Assembly (NCBI GenBank): GCA_900298995.1
Contig: OMIC01000024.1
Span: 27,547 to 91,546, forward strand
Reading direction: 5' to 3'
Length of the DNA stretch: 64,000 nt
Origin: Hyphomicrobiaceae bacterium
Lineage (GTDB): Bacteria > Pseudomonadota > Alphaproteobacteria > Rhizobiales > Aestuariivirgaceae
The notes under the pieces are model-generated. The model searched no databases. It was not told the origin of the DNA and saw only the letters and a program-made list of their open reading frames with translations. Below, one piece after another: positions 18,085-26,223 of the stretch (the first letter of the stretch is position 1; each line of letters opens with the position of its first letter). The translations under genes were made by a program, and so were the position numbers.

Positions 18085-19077
18085 ATGGACGAAGCAGACC
18101 CGCTATCGGCTCCGGCACATTCGTTCGGCGGCATTGCCAATATCGACCCTGAGGAACAACTCGCCACCCGCGCGGCCTGGCTCTATTTCGTTGCCGGACT
18201 CACTCAGGCACAGATCGGCAAGAAACTCGGTATCAACCGGACGCGGGTGAACAGACTTCTCGCCGAGGCGAGGGACCAGGGCCTCGTGCAGATCAACATC
18301 ACGGGGCGACTTGCATCCTGTGTCGCACTCGAGGAGAAGCTGCACGAGCGTTACGGGCTTGAGGAGGCGGTGGTCGTGCCCACACCGCCTGATCAGGACA
18401 TGATCCCTCAGGTGATCGCGACGGCCGCCGGGGCCGTTCTCAGTCACCGGCTCAAGGATGGCATGTCGGTGGGCGTGGGCTGGGGCAGGACCCTGCGGCT
18501 GTCCATACAATCCGTGCCACGCCGCCAGATGAACCGACTGTCTGTCGTCTCGCTGCTAGGGGGCCTGACACGAGGCTCTGCCATGAACCCGCATGAAACC
18601 GCCTCCCATCTTGCCGATCTGGTTGGCGCCCAGTGCTATTATGTCGCCGCGCCGGCGCTGACCGACACGGAGTCAACCCGCAACCTGCTGATCGCCCAGC
18701 CCATGCTGCGCGAGATCTTCGAGCGCGGCGCGCGGGTCGATCTGGCCTTCCTGTCGGTCGGCGCACTCACACACAACTGCACGATGTCACGCGTCGGGCT
18801 GATCACCCGCGGCGAGGTCGATGATCTGCTGCAGGCCGGGGCGGTTGGGGATATCTGCGCGCACTGGATCAATGCGGAGGGAGACCTCGTGGATCATCCA
18901 CTCAATGCGCGCGCCATGGCCTTGCCGCCTGACAAGCTCAAGGATGTTCCCTGCGTCGCAGTCGCGTCGGGCGGGCGGGCCAAGACAGCTGTGCTGCGCG
19001 GCGTCCTCCGCGGCGGCATGTGCGACATCCTCATTACCGACGAGCAGGCCGCGAAGGCCATTCTCGAGATGGACTGA
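18085..19077 (+). CDS. SorC-family transcriptional regulator, operon B
   Basis: This 330-residue regulator has an N-terminal helix-turn-helix (about residues 35-62, with QAQIGKKLGINRTRVNRLLA) and a SorC effector domain (GVGWGRTLRLSI, SLLGGLTRGSAMNPHE, VASGGRAKTAVLRG). I prefer ATG 18085 because AGGGAGG lies 5 bases upstream; an in-frame TTG at 18070 overlaps the previous stop and is less likely. It is the last gene of operon B and presumably senses a phosphorylated intermediate. It is convergent with the minus-strand gene at 19103 across a 25-base gap. Confidence 0.88.
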   Translation: MDEADPLSAPAHSFGGIANIDPEEQLATRAAWLYFVAGLTQAQIGKKLGINRTRVNRLLAEARDQGLVQINITGRLASCVALEEKLHERYGLEEAVVVPTPPDQDMIPQVIATAAGAVLSHRLKDGMSVGVGWGRTLRLSIQSVPRRQMNRLSVVSLLGGLTRGSAMNPHETASHLADLVGAQCYYVAAPALTDTESTRNLLIAQPMLREIFERGARVDLAFLSVGALTHNCTMSRVGLITRGEVDDLLQAGAVGDICAHWINAEGDLVDHPLNARAMALPPDKLKDVPCVAVASGGRAKTAVLRGVLRGGMCDILITDEQAAKAILEMD

Positions 19078-19102
19078 GTCCGGTCAGGGGACGGTTCCGC
19101 CG

Positions 19103-20071
19103 TCAGCGATAGTTGATGGCGTTGGCGTTGACCACCAGCGCCGGACTGAGCTTTCCCGCGAAATGATCAAGCACGTTCTGTACGGAAGACACCGCCATGC
19201 GCGCAGCACATTCAGCAGTAAGGCCGGCTGAGTGAGGGCTGAGCAGCACGCGATCATTGCTGAGCAGCGGATGCCCGGCGGGTGGTGGTTCGCTCTCCAG
19301 CACATCCAGCCCCGCGCCACGCAGCTTGCCACTGCGCAAGGCCGAATCAAGTGCCGCCTCATCCACCAAGCCGCCACGCGCCGCATTGACGAGGATGGCG
19401 CCTGGCTTCATCACCGCAAGTTCGCGGGCACCGATCAGAGCGCCCTTTGGCGAGCCGGGCATGTGCAGCGAGAGGTAATCTGCAGTCCCCAGGGCAGCCA
19501 GAAGATCAGGCGCGGGCTCGACCCCAAGCTGGACCATCACATCGGCCGCCACGAAAGGATCATGGGCCATCACACTCATGCCAAAGGCCTGGGCGAGCGC
19601 GGCCACCCGGCGCCCGATGCGTCCGAAGCCCAGCAGCAGCAGACGCCCGCCATCCAGTTCCACGGTCTCAAAACGGTTGCGAACATTCCACACACCCTGG
19701 CGCACGGCCTGGTCATGAGGGGCAGCGCGGCGCGCAACCGCCAGCATCAGCATCAGGGTGTGCTCGGCCACAGCGCGGGAGTTGACATCACCCACGATGC
19801 TGAGAGGTATGCGCCGTGCATCGAGTGCCTTTACATCGACCGCGTCATAGCCGACGCCATGGCGCGACACGATGGCAAGCCTCGGCGCGGTGGCAATGGC
19901 TTCGGCAGTCAGCGGCTGGGTACGCAGCACCAGGGCATCGGCCGCAGGCAGATCGGGCAGATAGGACTCAAGCGAGATCTCGTCGATCAGCTTGAAACTG
20001 ATGCCCGGCGTGGCCTCAAGCAGCGCCACGCCTGCGGGATGAAGTTTTCCAGCGACCAGAATATGAGACAT
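19103..20071 (-). CDS. D-2-hydroxyacid dehydrogenase, NAD-dependent
   Basis: This 322-residue D-isomer-specific 2-hydroxyacid dehydrogenase has the NAD motif LGFGRIGRRVA followed by an acidic residue in AHDPF, the catalytic arginine in NAARGGLVDE, the glutamate in DVLESEPPP and the histidine in LSPHSAGLT. It interconverts a D-2-hydroxy acid and a 2-oxo acid. It is encoded downstream of an HpcH/HpaI aldolase (5-base gap) and an aldehyde dehydrogenase on the same strand. The three enzymes could turn a 2-hydroxy acid into a 2-oxo acid, cleave it, and oxidise the resulting aldehyde. The substrate is not identified. Confidence 0.88.
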   Translation of the reverse strand: MSHILVAGKLHPAGVALLEATPGISFKLIDEISLESYLPDLPAADALVLRTQPLTAEAIATAPRLAIVSRHGVGYDAVDVKALDARRIPLSIVGDVNSRAVAEHTLMLMLAVARRAAPHDQAVRQGVWNVRNRFETVELDGGRLLLLGFGRIGRRVAALAQAFGMSVMAHDPFVAADVMVQLGVEPAPDLLAALGTADYLSLHMPGSPKGALIGARELAVMKPGAILVNAARGGLVDEAALDSALRSGKLRGAGLDVLESEPPPAGHPLLSNDRVLLSPHSAGLTAECAARMAVSSVQNVLDHFAGKLSPALVVNANAINYR

Positions 20072-20076
20072 GTCCG

Positions 20077-20895
20077 TCAGTACCCGCTGTTCGTGGGGGC
20101 AGGCGCGCCTGCGACCTGTTCGCCCAACATCTTGCGCACGCCATCGACACTCGCCTTGGCCGCACCCGCCAGAAGGCGCACATCGTTGGACAGCGTCACG
20201 AGATCAAACCCCCAGCCCACGGCCTTTGCCGCATAGGCAGGCGTTCCGCAATGCAGGCAGGCACGAATGCCTGCCGCATGCGACTTGTCGAGGATCGTGC
20301 GGATCGCCTGCACCATCTCCGGCTCCTCGCGGTCGAACCCGACCGGATGCTTGCGGCCCGTGAGGCCCAGGGTGAGATCGGCAGGCCCGATGTAGACACC
20401 ATCAAGGCCCGGCGTGGATACGATCTCGTCAAGGTTCTTCATGCCATCAGCCGTCTCGATCATCGCAAGACAGAGAACTTCGGAATCGGCCCAGGCGGAA
20501 TACTCGCTGCCATGGGCAAAGACCGCGCGGGTCGGCCCCATACTGCGCTGGCCGTTCGGAGGATAGCGCATGTAGGAGACAAACCGTTCAGCCTCGGCGC
20601 GGTTATTGATCATGGGGCAGATGATGCCCATGGCTCCGGCATCCAGAGCCTTCATGATGTCACCCGCGGCAAGCCACGGCACCCGTACCATGGGCGTCAC
20701 CGGGCTGGCTCGGATTGCCTGCAGCATGGGTGCAAGGGCTTCATAGCCGAGGAACCCATGCTGCTGATCGATCGTGACGGCATCATAGCCCTGCTGTGCC
20801 ATGATTTCCGCGGTGAAGGCATTTCCGATCGAAAGCCAGCCATTGACGGCCGGCTTGCCCTCGGCCCACAGGCGGCGGATGGGATTGCGTGTCAT
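20077..20895 (-). CDS. HpcH/HpaI-family class II aldolase (2-oxo-3-deoxy acid aldolase)
   Basis: This 272-residue protein belongs to the HpaI/GarL/RhmA family of metal-dependent pyruvate aldolases. It has QHGFLGYEAL near the active site, the TPMVRVPW strand, the GIICPMINNRAEAERFV region with metal-ligand Glu, RYPPNGQRSMGPTRA and GVYIGPADLTLGLTG. Such enzymes cleave 4-hydroxy-2-oxo acids to pyruvate and an aldehyde. It lies between the aldehyde dehydrogenase (upstream, 11-base gap) and the hydroxyacid dehydrogenase (downstream). Which of the family's several substrates it uses cannot be decided from the sequence. Confidence 0.88.
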   Translation of the reverse strand: MTRNPIRRLWAEGKPAVNGWLSIGNAFTAEIMAQQGYDAVTIDQQHGFLGYEALAPMLQAIRASPVTPMVRVPWLAAGDIMKALDAGAMGIICPMINNRAEAERFVSYMRYPPNGQRSMGPTRAVFAHGSEYSAWADSEVLCLAMIETADGMKNLDEIVSTPGLDGVYIGPADLTLGLTGRKHPVGFDREEPEMVQAIRTILDKSHAAGIRACLHCGTPAYAAKAVGWGFDLVTLSNDVRLLAGAAKASVDGVRKMLGEQVAGAPAPTNSGY

Positions 20896-20906
20896 GATCT
20901 GCCTCC

Positions 20907-22343
20907 CTAGACAGCGACCTGGGTCAGCTTGACGTTCATGTAATCCAGAATGCCTTCGGTGCCACCCTCGCGACCCATGCCGCTGGCCTTGATGCCGCCG
21001 AAGGGCGCTTCGGCAGCGGCAAGCGCATAGGAATTGACGCCGACCATTCCAGATTCGAGCCGGGCGGCCGCCTCGCGCATGCGTGCCGGATCACGGGTGA
21101 AGACATAGGCCGCCAGGCCATGCTCGCTGCTGTTTGCGCGCTCGTAGACCTCTTCAGCGGTCCTGAAGGATGTGACGGCGGCAATGGGCCCGAAATTCTC
21201 CTCGGCCATGGCCAGCGCATCATCAGGCAGACCCGTGATGACGGTGGGTGCGAAGAAGAATCCCTTGTTCTGACCCTGCGGGCGCATGCCGCCGGTTTCA
21301 ATGCGGCCCCCGCGGGCCTTTGCATCAGCGATGATCTTTTCCATGGCATCCACACGGCGCTGGTTGATGAGCGGACCCATCTGGCTGGTTTCGTCGAGGC
21401 CATGTCCGAGCTTCAGCGCCCTCGCACGGGCCGTGAAGCCTTCGACGAAGGGCGCCACCAGTTTCTCATGCACGTAGAAGCGATCGGCCGTAACGCAGAC
21501 CTGTCCGGCATTTGCGAACTTCACGGGGACGGAGAGATCGAGTGCCTGTTCCAGTTGCGCATCCTCGAAGACCAGGACCGGAGCATTGCCGCCAAGTTCC
21601 ATCGAAACGCGCTTCAGTGTTCCCGCCGCGTCGCGGATCATCTGCTGGCCGATGGCCGTAGAGCCAGTGAGCGAAATCTTGCGCACGGCGGGCGATGCCA
21701 TGATGGGATCATAGGTGGTCGAGGTTGGCCCTATCACCAGGTTGACGGCCCCATCCGGAACCCCGGCCTGCTTCACGCAATCAACCAGAAGCATTGCGGT
21801 CCCGGGGACCTCGCGCGAGGGCCGGACGATGATGGAGCAACCCGCCGCCAGTGCGGGAGCTACCTTGCGGGCGATGAGGAAGGCGGGAAAGTTCCATGCG
21901 GTGAAGGCGGCGGCGATACCCACCGGCTCATGGCTCACCTCGATCCGGCCTCCCGGCGCCCGGCTCTCGACGATCCGGCCGTAGATCCGGCGCGCCTCCT
22001 CGGCATGCCAGCGGAACTGGTCGATGGAGAGGCCCCATTCACGCCGGGCCTGTGCGATCGGCTTGCCGGTTTCCAGCGTGATGCGGCGCGCGGCCTCTTC
22101 CGTGCGGGCAGACATGAGATTGGCAATGCTGTGCAGAAGGTCGGCACGCGTCCAGGCGGGCGTCGCGCGCCACGCCTTCAGGCCGCTTGCAGCGGCAGCG
22201 ATTGCCTCCTCGACATCAGCGACAGAGGCGGCGGGCGCCGCCCCGATCACCTCGCCAGTGGCCGGATCGGTTACCTCGATCATCCCCGCGCCGCCCTTGG
22301 CGCGCCAGTCTCCACCGATTAGCAGGCCATAGGTCTCATACAT
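20907..22343 (-). CDS. NAD(P)-dependent aldehyde dehydrogenase (succinate-semialdehyde-dehydrogenase-like)
   Basis: This 478-residue aldehyde dehydrogenase has AAFTAWNFPAFLIARKVAP, the catalytic glutamate in MELGGNAP and the catalytic cysteine in NAGQVCVTADRF. The overall pattern resembles GabD-type succinate-semialdehyde dehydrogenases. I set the start at the ATG that begins MYETYGLLIGG (22343) because upstream codons show no family similarity. It would oxidise the aldehyde released by the neighbouring HpcH/HpaI aldolase. It is divergent from the RpiR regulator at 22471; the 127-base gap contains an inverted repeat (22371-22386). Confidence 0.88.
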   Translation of the reverse strand: MYETYGLLIGGDWRAKGGAGMIEVTDPATGEVIGAAPAASVADVEEAIAAAASGLKAWRATPAWTRADLLHSIANLMSARTEEAARRITLETGKPIAQARREWGLSIDQFRWHAEEARRIYGRIVESRAPGGRIEVSHEPVGIAAAFTAWNFPAFLIARKVAPALAAGCSIIVRPSREVPGTAMLLVDCVKQAGVPDGAVNLVIGPTSTTYDPIMASPAVRKISLTGSTAIGQQMIRDAAGTLKRVSMELGGNAPVLVFEDAQLEQALDLSVPVKFANAGQVCVTADRFYVHEKLVAPFVEGFTARARALKLGHGLDETSQMGPLINQRRVDAMEKIIADAKARGGRIETGGMRPQGQNKGFFFAPTVITGLPDDALAMAEENFGPIAAVTSFRTAEEVYERANSSEHGLAAYVFTRDPARMREAAARLESGMVGVNSYALAAAEAPFGGIKASGMGREGGTEGILDYMNVKLTQVAV

Positions 22344-22370
22344 TGCGAAATTCCATCCACAGCGGCATTG

Positions 22371-22386
22371 TGCAACGCTTGTTGCA
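22371..22386. promoter_or_regulatory. perfect inverted repeat TGCAAC-N4-GTTGCA between divergent genes
   Basis: Six-base arms TGCAAC and GTTGCA, separated by GCTT, form a perfect dyad in the gap between the aldehyde dehydrogenase (minus) and the RpiR gene (plus). Position and symmetry suggest an operator. On the plus strand TTGTCA (22415-22420) and TATGGC (22438-22443), 17 bases apart, form a plausible promoter for the regulator. Which protein binds the dyad is unknown; it does not match the GGAA-N6-TTCC motif found near the iol genes. Confidence 0.4.
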
Positions 22387-22470
22387 GTATCTTGCTTGCG
22401 GCAAGGGTTTTTTCTTGTCAAGGCTTTGCCGCCGTCTTATGGCAGACGGAACGTGCACAAGGCAGCAGAC

Positions 22471-23439
22471 ATGCCGGACGGCAAGACCAGGGCAAAACAG
22501 TCGACACCGCGCAGCTACGAAGGCGTGGTCGACCTGATCACACGGGAGTATCCCGGCCTGTCGGCGGGTTCGCAGCAGATTGCGCGCTTCTTTACCCAGA
22601 ATCCGACCCTGATCGCGCTCGAATCCATCAATGCCATCGCCGAGAAATGTGGCGTTCACCCCTCAAGCCTCGTGCGCTTCGCCCAGACCCTGGGCTATGC
22701 CGGTTTCAAGGACCTCCAGGGCGTTTTCCAGACACGTCTGGCGACTGCGGCGCCGGGCTTTCGCGAACGGATCAGCGCGCTCGAGCAGGAACTCTCCCGT
22801 ACCGCCGGTCAGGGAAGCAAGGGATTGATCCGCGATCTTGTTGTGCGCGACATTGCGGCACTTCAGGGGTTGATGGACAGCGTGGGCGAGGCGGCGCTCG
22901 AGAGTGCCGCGCGGCTGCTGACGGCCGCCGACACCATCTACATCGCAGGCCAATTGCGCTCGGAACCACTGGCTGGTCTGCTGCGCTATCTGCTCACCAT
23001 GCTGCACCGGCGGGTCATGCTGCTGGATCCCGCTGGCGGCCTGGCGCCGGAGATGGCCCGTACCATGGGCCGGGGCGATGTGCTGGTGGCGATTGCCTTC
23101 CGGCATTATGCCAAGGAGGTGGTGAGCATCGCAGAACTGGCGCCCGAGACCGGAACGCCGCTCATTGCCATCACCGACAGCGCCCTCTCCCCCCTCGCCA
23201 AGAACGCACAGGTGCTGTTCACCGTGCCGGAGGACGAATACTCGTTCTCGCGGTCGCTGGCCGCTCCCATATGCCTCATCCAGTGTCTTGCGACGGCCAC
23301 GGCGGCCCACCTCCAGCCCGGAGGGACCATGCCGCACATTCCCAGCGTCACGGAAATCGCCCGCAACCAAAAAGCCCGCCTGCCCCGCCCTTCCACAGGC
23401 TCAAAAATGGAAGCAGCGTTCCAAGGCTTGAAAAAATAG
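22471..23439 (+). CDS. RpiR-family transcriptional regulator, probable inositol-catabolism repressor (IolR-like)
   Basis: This 322-residue protein has an N-terminal RpiR helix-turn-helix (about residues 35-75, with IAEKCGVHPSSLVRFAQTLG) and a C-terminal SIS sugar-isomerase-like domain (IYIAGQLRSEPLAGLL, DVLVAIAFRHYAKEVV, TPLIAITDSALSPLA) that binds sugar phosphates. It lies directly upstream of iolD and iolE, and rhizobial IolR repressors are RpiR proteins encoded beside iol genes. Start ATG 22471 was chosen after weak AAGG; GTG 22453 is an alternative. A GGAA-N6-TTCC site overlaps its 3' end. Confidence 0.82.
   Translation: MPDGKTRAKQSTPRSYEGVVDLITREYPGLSAGSQQIARFFTQNPTLIALESINAIAEKCGVHPSSLVRFAQTLGYAGFKDLQGVFQTRLATAAPGFRERISALEQELSRTAGQGSKGLIRDLVVRDIAALQGLMDSVGEAALESAARLLTAADTIYIAGQLRSEPLAGLLRYLLTMLHRRVMLLDPAGGLAPEMARTMGRGDVLVAIAFRHYAKEVVSIAELAPETGTPLIAITDSALSPLAKNAQVLFTVPEDEYSFSRSLAAPICLIQCLATATAAHLQPGGTMPHIPSVTEIARNQKARLPRPSTGSKMEAAFQGLKK
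23409..23422. promoter_or_regulatory. GGAA-N6-TTCC operator-like site upstream of iolD
   Basis: GGAA at 23409-23412 and TTCC at 23419-23422 are separated by six bases, matching the palindrome reported for the Sinorhizobium meliloti RpiR-type repressor IolR. The site is inside the last codons of the regulator gene and about 60 bases before the iolD start, a sensible operator position. A further TTCC followed by AAAATGA lies just downstream; TTCCAAAATGA also occurs in the iolC/iolG gap at 58983. Confidence 0.55.
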
Positions 23440-23480
23440 ATGAATTGTTCCAAAATGACACCCAAATCGGAGGCTTCCCC

Positions 23481-25325
23481 ATGTCCACTGTCCGTCTGAC
23501 CATGGCCCAGGCGCTCGTGCGCTATCTGTGCAATCAGTTCACCATCATCGACGGCAAGAAAGAGCCGCTGTTTGCAGGGCTCTTCGGCATTTTCGGTCAC
23601 GGCAACGTGACCTGCATCTCCGAAGCCCTCGAACGCGTGCAGGATCAACTTCCGACCTGGCGCGGCCAGAACGAGCAATCCATGGCTCTCGCCGCCGTCG
23701 CCTATGCCAAGGCCATGCGCCGCCGCCAGATCATGGTGGCACTCTCCTCTATTGGTCCCGGTGCGCTCAACATGGTGACGGCGGCGGGCTGTGCCCACGC
23801 CAATCGCTTGCCGATCCTGATCCTCGCGGGCGATGTCTTCGCCAACCGTCGGCCCGATCCGGTGCTGCAGCAGGTGGAGCACTTCGGCAATCCCACGATT
23901 TCGGTCAATGACGCCTTCAAGGCGGTGTCACGCTACTGGGACCGCATCACCCATCCCGAGCAGGTCATTTCCTCCCTGCCCCAGGCGGTAGCCTGCATGC
24001 TCGATCCCGGCGATTGCGGACCGGCATTCATCGGTCTCTGTCAAGACACGCAGGAAATCGCCTTCGATTATCCGGAGGCATTCTTCACCCCGACCATCCA
24101 TGCCATTCCGAGGCCGCGCCCCGACCGTGATCGGCTGGCCGAGGCCGTGGCGCTCATCAAGTCGGCCAAGCGTCCGCTCATCATTTCGGGCGGCGGTGTG
24201 CGCTATTCGGGCGCTGAGAAGGAAGTGGGCGACTTTGCACTGAAGCACGGCATCCCGATGGCCGAGACCATCGCCGGCAAGGGTGCGGTCACGCACGATC
24301 ATCCCGCACATGTCGGACCGATCGGCGTCATTGGCTCGACATCGGCCAATGAGATGGCAGGAGATGCCGATGTCATCATCGCCATCGGCACAAGACTGCA
24401 GGACTTCACCACGGGTTCGTGGACTGTGTTCGGCCATGATGCCCGGTTCGTGTCGATCAACGCGGCCCGCTATGATGCGGTGAAGCACCGCGCGCTGGCG
24501 GTGACTGGCGATGCCCGCGAGACGATCACGGAGCTTGAGGCGGCACTCGGCGCCTGGAAGGCGGACGCCACATGGACCCAAAAGGGCAAGACGGCCTTCA
24601 AGGGCTGGAATGAACTGCTCGATCATCACCAGAAGCCCAGCAACGCCGCCGTTCCGACCTATGCGCAGGTGGTTGGCGTCGTGAATGCGTGGGCCGCTCC
24701 CAATGACACCATGGTGACCGCCGCCGGCGGCCTGCCCGGCGAAACCGCCAAGGGCTGGCGCGTCAAGAACCCGAACACCTATGATCTGGAATTCGGCTTC
24801 TCGGCCATGGGCTATGAAGTGGCCGGTGGCTGGGGCCATGCCATGGCCAAGAAGGGCGACGGCGAAACCATCGTGATGGTCGGCGATGGCTCGTACATGA
24901 TGCTCAACTCCGATGTCTATTCATCGGTTCTCACCGGTCACAAGATGATCATCGTGGTCTGCGACAATGGCGGCTATGCGGTCATCAACCGCCTGCAGAA
25001 CTTCAAGGGCACGCCGTCCTTCAACAACCTCATCAAGGACAGCCGCGTGAAGCAGCCCTTTGCGGTCGACTTCGCAGGCCATGCTGCCTCCATGGGCGCG
25101 CTGACGCGCCATTGCGAGAGCCTCGCCGATCTCGAGGCCGCGCTCAAGTGGGCAAAGACGACCGACCGCACCACGGTGATCTCGATCGTGACGGATGCCT
25201 TTGCCTGGGTGCCGGGTGACGCCGACTGGGATGTCGGCGTGCCGGAAGTCTCGGACCGTCCAGAGGTCAAGAAGGCGCGGGCCCATCAAGACCAGATCCG
25301 CAAAAAGCAGCGCATTGGAGTGTAA
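23481..25325 (+). CDS. iolD: 3D-(3,5/4)-trihydroxycyclohexane-1,2-dione hydrolase (acylhydrolase), inositol catabolism
   Basis: This 614-residue thiamine-diphosphate enzyme opens the inositol-derived diketone ring to 5-deoxy-glucuronate, the substrate of IolB. The N-terminus TVRLTMAQALVRYLCNQF is characteristic of IolD. The first thiamine domain has GHGNVTCISEAL and the RGQNEQSMA glutamate region, and the last domain has GDGSYMMLNSDVYSS leading to CDNGGY. Length agrees with IolD. CGGAGG precedes ATG 23481 by a good distance. The same reading frame is open far upstream through the regulator gene, but that part is out of frame with RpiR and non-coding. iolE follows after 4 bases. Confidence 0.95.
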   Translation: MSTVRLTMAQALVRYLCNQFTIIDGKKEPLFAGLFGIFGHGNVTCISEALERVQDQLPTWRGQNEQSMALAAVAYAKAMRRRQIMVALSSIGPGALNMVTAAGCAHANRLPILILAGDVFANRRPDPVLQQVEHFGNPTISVNDAFKAVSRYWDRITHPEQVISSLPQAVACMLDPGDCGPAFIGLCQDTQEIAFDYPEAFFTPTIHAIPRPRPDRDRLAEAVALIKSAKRPLIISGGGVRYSGAEKEVGDFALKHGIPMAETIAGKGAVTHDHPAHVGPIGVIGSTSANEMAGDADVIIAIGTRLQDFTTGSWTVFGHDARFVSINAARYDAVKHRALAVTGDARETITELEAALGAWKADATWTQKGKTAFKGWNELLDHHQKPSNAAVPTYAQVVGVVNAWAAPNDTMVTAAGGLPGETAKGWRVKNPNTYDLEFGFSAMGYEVAGGWGHAMAKKGDGETIVMVGDGSYMMLNSDVYSSVLTGHKMIIVVCDNGGYAVINRLQNFKGTPSFNNLIKDSRVKQPFAVDFAGHAASMGALTRHCESLADLEAALKWAKTTDRTTVISIVTDAFAWVPGDADWDVGVPEVSDRPEVKKARAHQDQIRKKQRIGV

Positions 25326-25329
25326 CGCC

Positions 25330-26223
25330 ATGAAGGCAAAGCTTGGAATGTCCCCCATCGCCTGGTGGAATGACGATCTCACCGAACTCTCGGATGACGT
25401 TTCACTGGAGGAATGCCTCCGGCAATCGCGATCGGCGGGGTTCACCGGCATGGAACAGGGCCGCCGTTTTCCCTCCACCGCGGCGGAGATGCTGCCGGTT
25501 CTGAAGAAGGCAGATGTCACGCTGTGCGGCGGCTGGTTCTCCGGCACGCTGGTTGATGACTCGGTCGAGGCCAACCAGAAGCGCATCCAGCCCATGGTGG
25601 ATCTGTTCAAGGCCGTGAACGCACCCTGCATCGTCTATGGTGAGATCGGACGATCCATCCAGGGCGACCGCTCCAAGCCGCTGGCCACCAAGCCGAAGCT
25701 CTCTGAAAAGGAAATGCAGGCCTATGGAGCCAAGGTCTCGGAGCTTGGCAAATGGGTGGAAGCGCAGGACATGCCCATCGTCTATCACCATCACATGGGA
25801 GCGGTGGTCGAGACCGAGCCGGAGCTTGATATGTTCATGGCCAATTCGACCATTTCCCTGCTGTTCGACGCAGGTCACATGGCCTTCGCGGGTGGCGATG
25901 TGTTGCGCTGCATCGACAAGCATCACAGGCGCATCCGCCACGTCCACACCAAGGATGTGCGCATGGACGTCATCAACAAGCTCGACCGCACGAAGGAGAG
26001 CTTCCTCGACGCCGTCATCAAGGGTGCCTTTACGGTTCCGGGAGATGGATCACTGGATTTCGGTGCCATCGTGAAGAAGCTGGCCTCCTATGGCTATGAA
26101 GGCTGGTTCGTGGTGGAGGCGGAGCAGGACCCGCGCAAGGCCCCGCCGCTGAAAATGGCGCAAATCGGCCACAGGGAGCTGATGCGGGTGATGACGGCCG
26201 CGGGATATGAGGTCGTGGCGTGA
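25330..26223 (+). CDS. iolE: inosose dehydratase (xylose-isomerase-like TIM barrel)
   Basis: This 297-residue protein starts KAKLGMSPIAWWNDDL, typical of IolE (2-keto-myo-inositol dehydratase). It has barrel metal-ligand segments such as GFTGMEQGRRFP, VYHHHMGAVVE, LFDAGHMAFAGGD and HVHTKDVR, and VVEAEQDP near the C-terminus. It dehydrates inosose to the diketone used by IolD, whose gene is immediately upstream. Its end overlaps the following Gfo/Idh gene by 4 bases (GTGA). Confidence 0.93.
   Translation: MKAKLGMSPIAWWNDDLTELSDDVSLEECLRQSRSAGFTGMEQGRRFPSTAAEMLPVLKKADVTLCGGWFSGTLVDDSVEANQKRIQPMVDLFKAVNAPCIVYGEIGRSIQGDRSKPLATKPKLSEKEMQAYGAKVSELGKWVEAQDMPIVYHHHMGAVVETEPELDMFMANSTISLLFDAGHMAFAGGDVLRCIDKHHRRIRHVHTKDVRMDVINKLDRTKESFLDAVIKGAFTVPGDGSLDFGAIVKKLASYGYEGWFVVEAEQDPRKAPPLKMAQIGHRELMRVMTAAGYEVVA

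Noticed and set aside
22391..22413. Terminator-like CTTGC/GCAAG stem followed by six T residues before the RpiR gene.
   Set aside because: The stem is only 5 bp, and it sits upstream of, not after, a plus-strand gene. It more likely belongs to the promoter region.
22368..23480. Long open frame running in phase into iolD across the regulator gene.
   Set aside because: It is a shadow of the RpiR gene in another frame. IolD similarity begins only at ATG 23481, which has a good ribosome-binding site.
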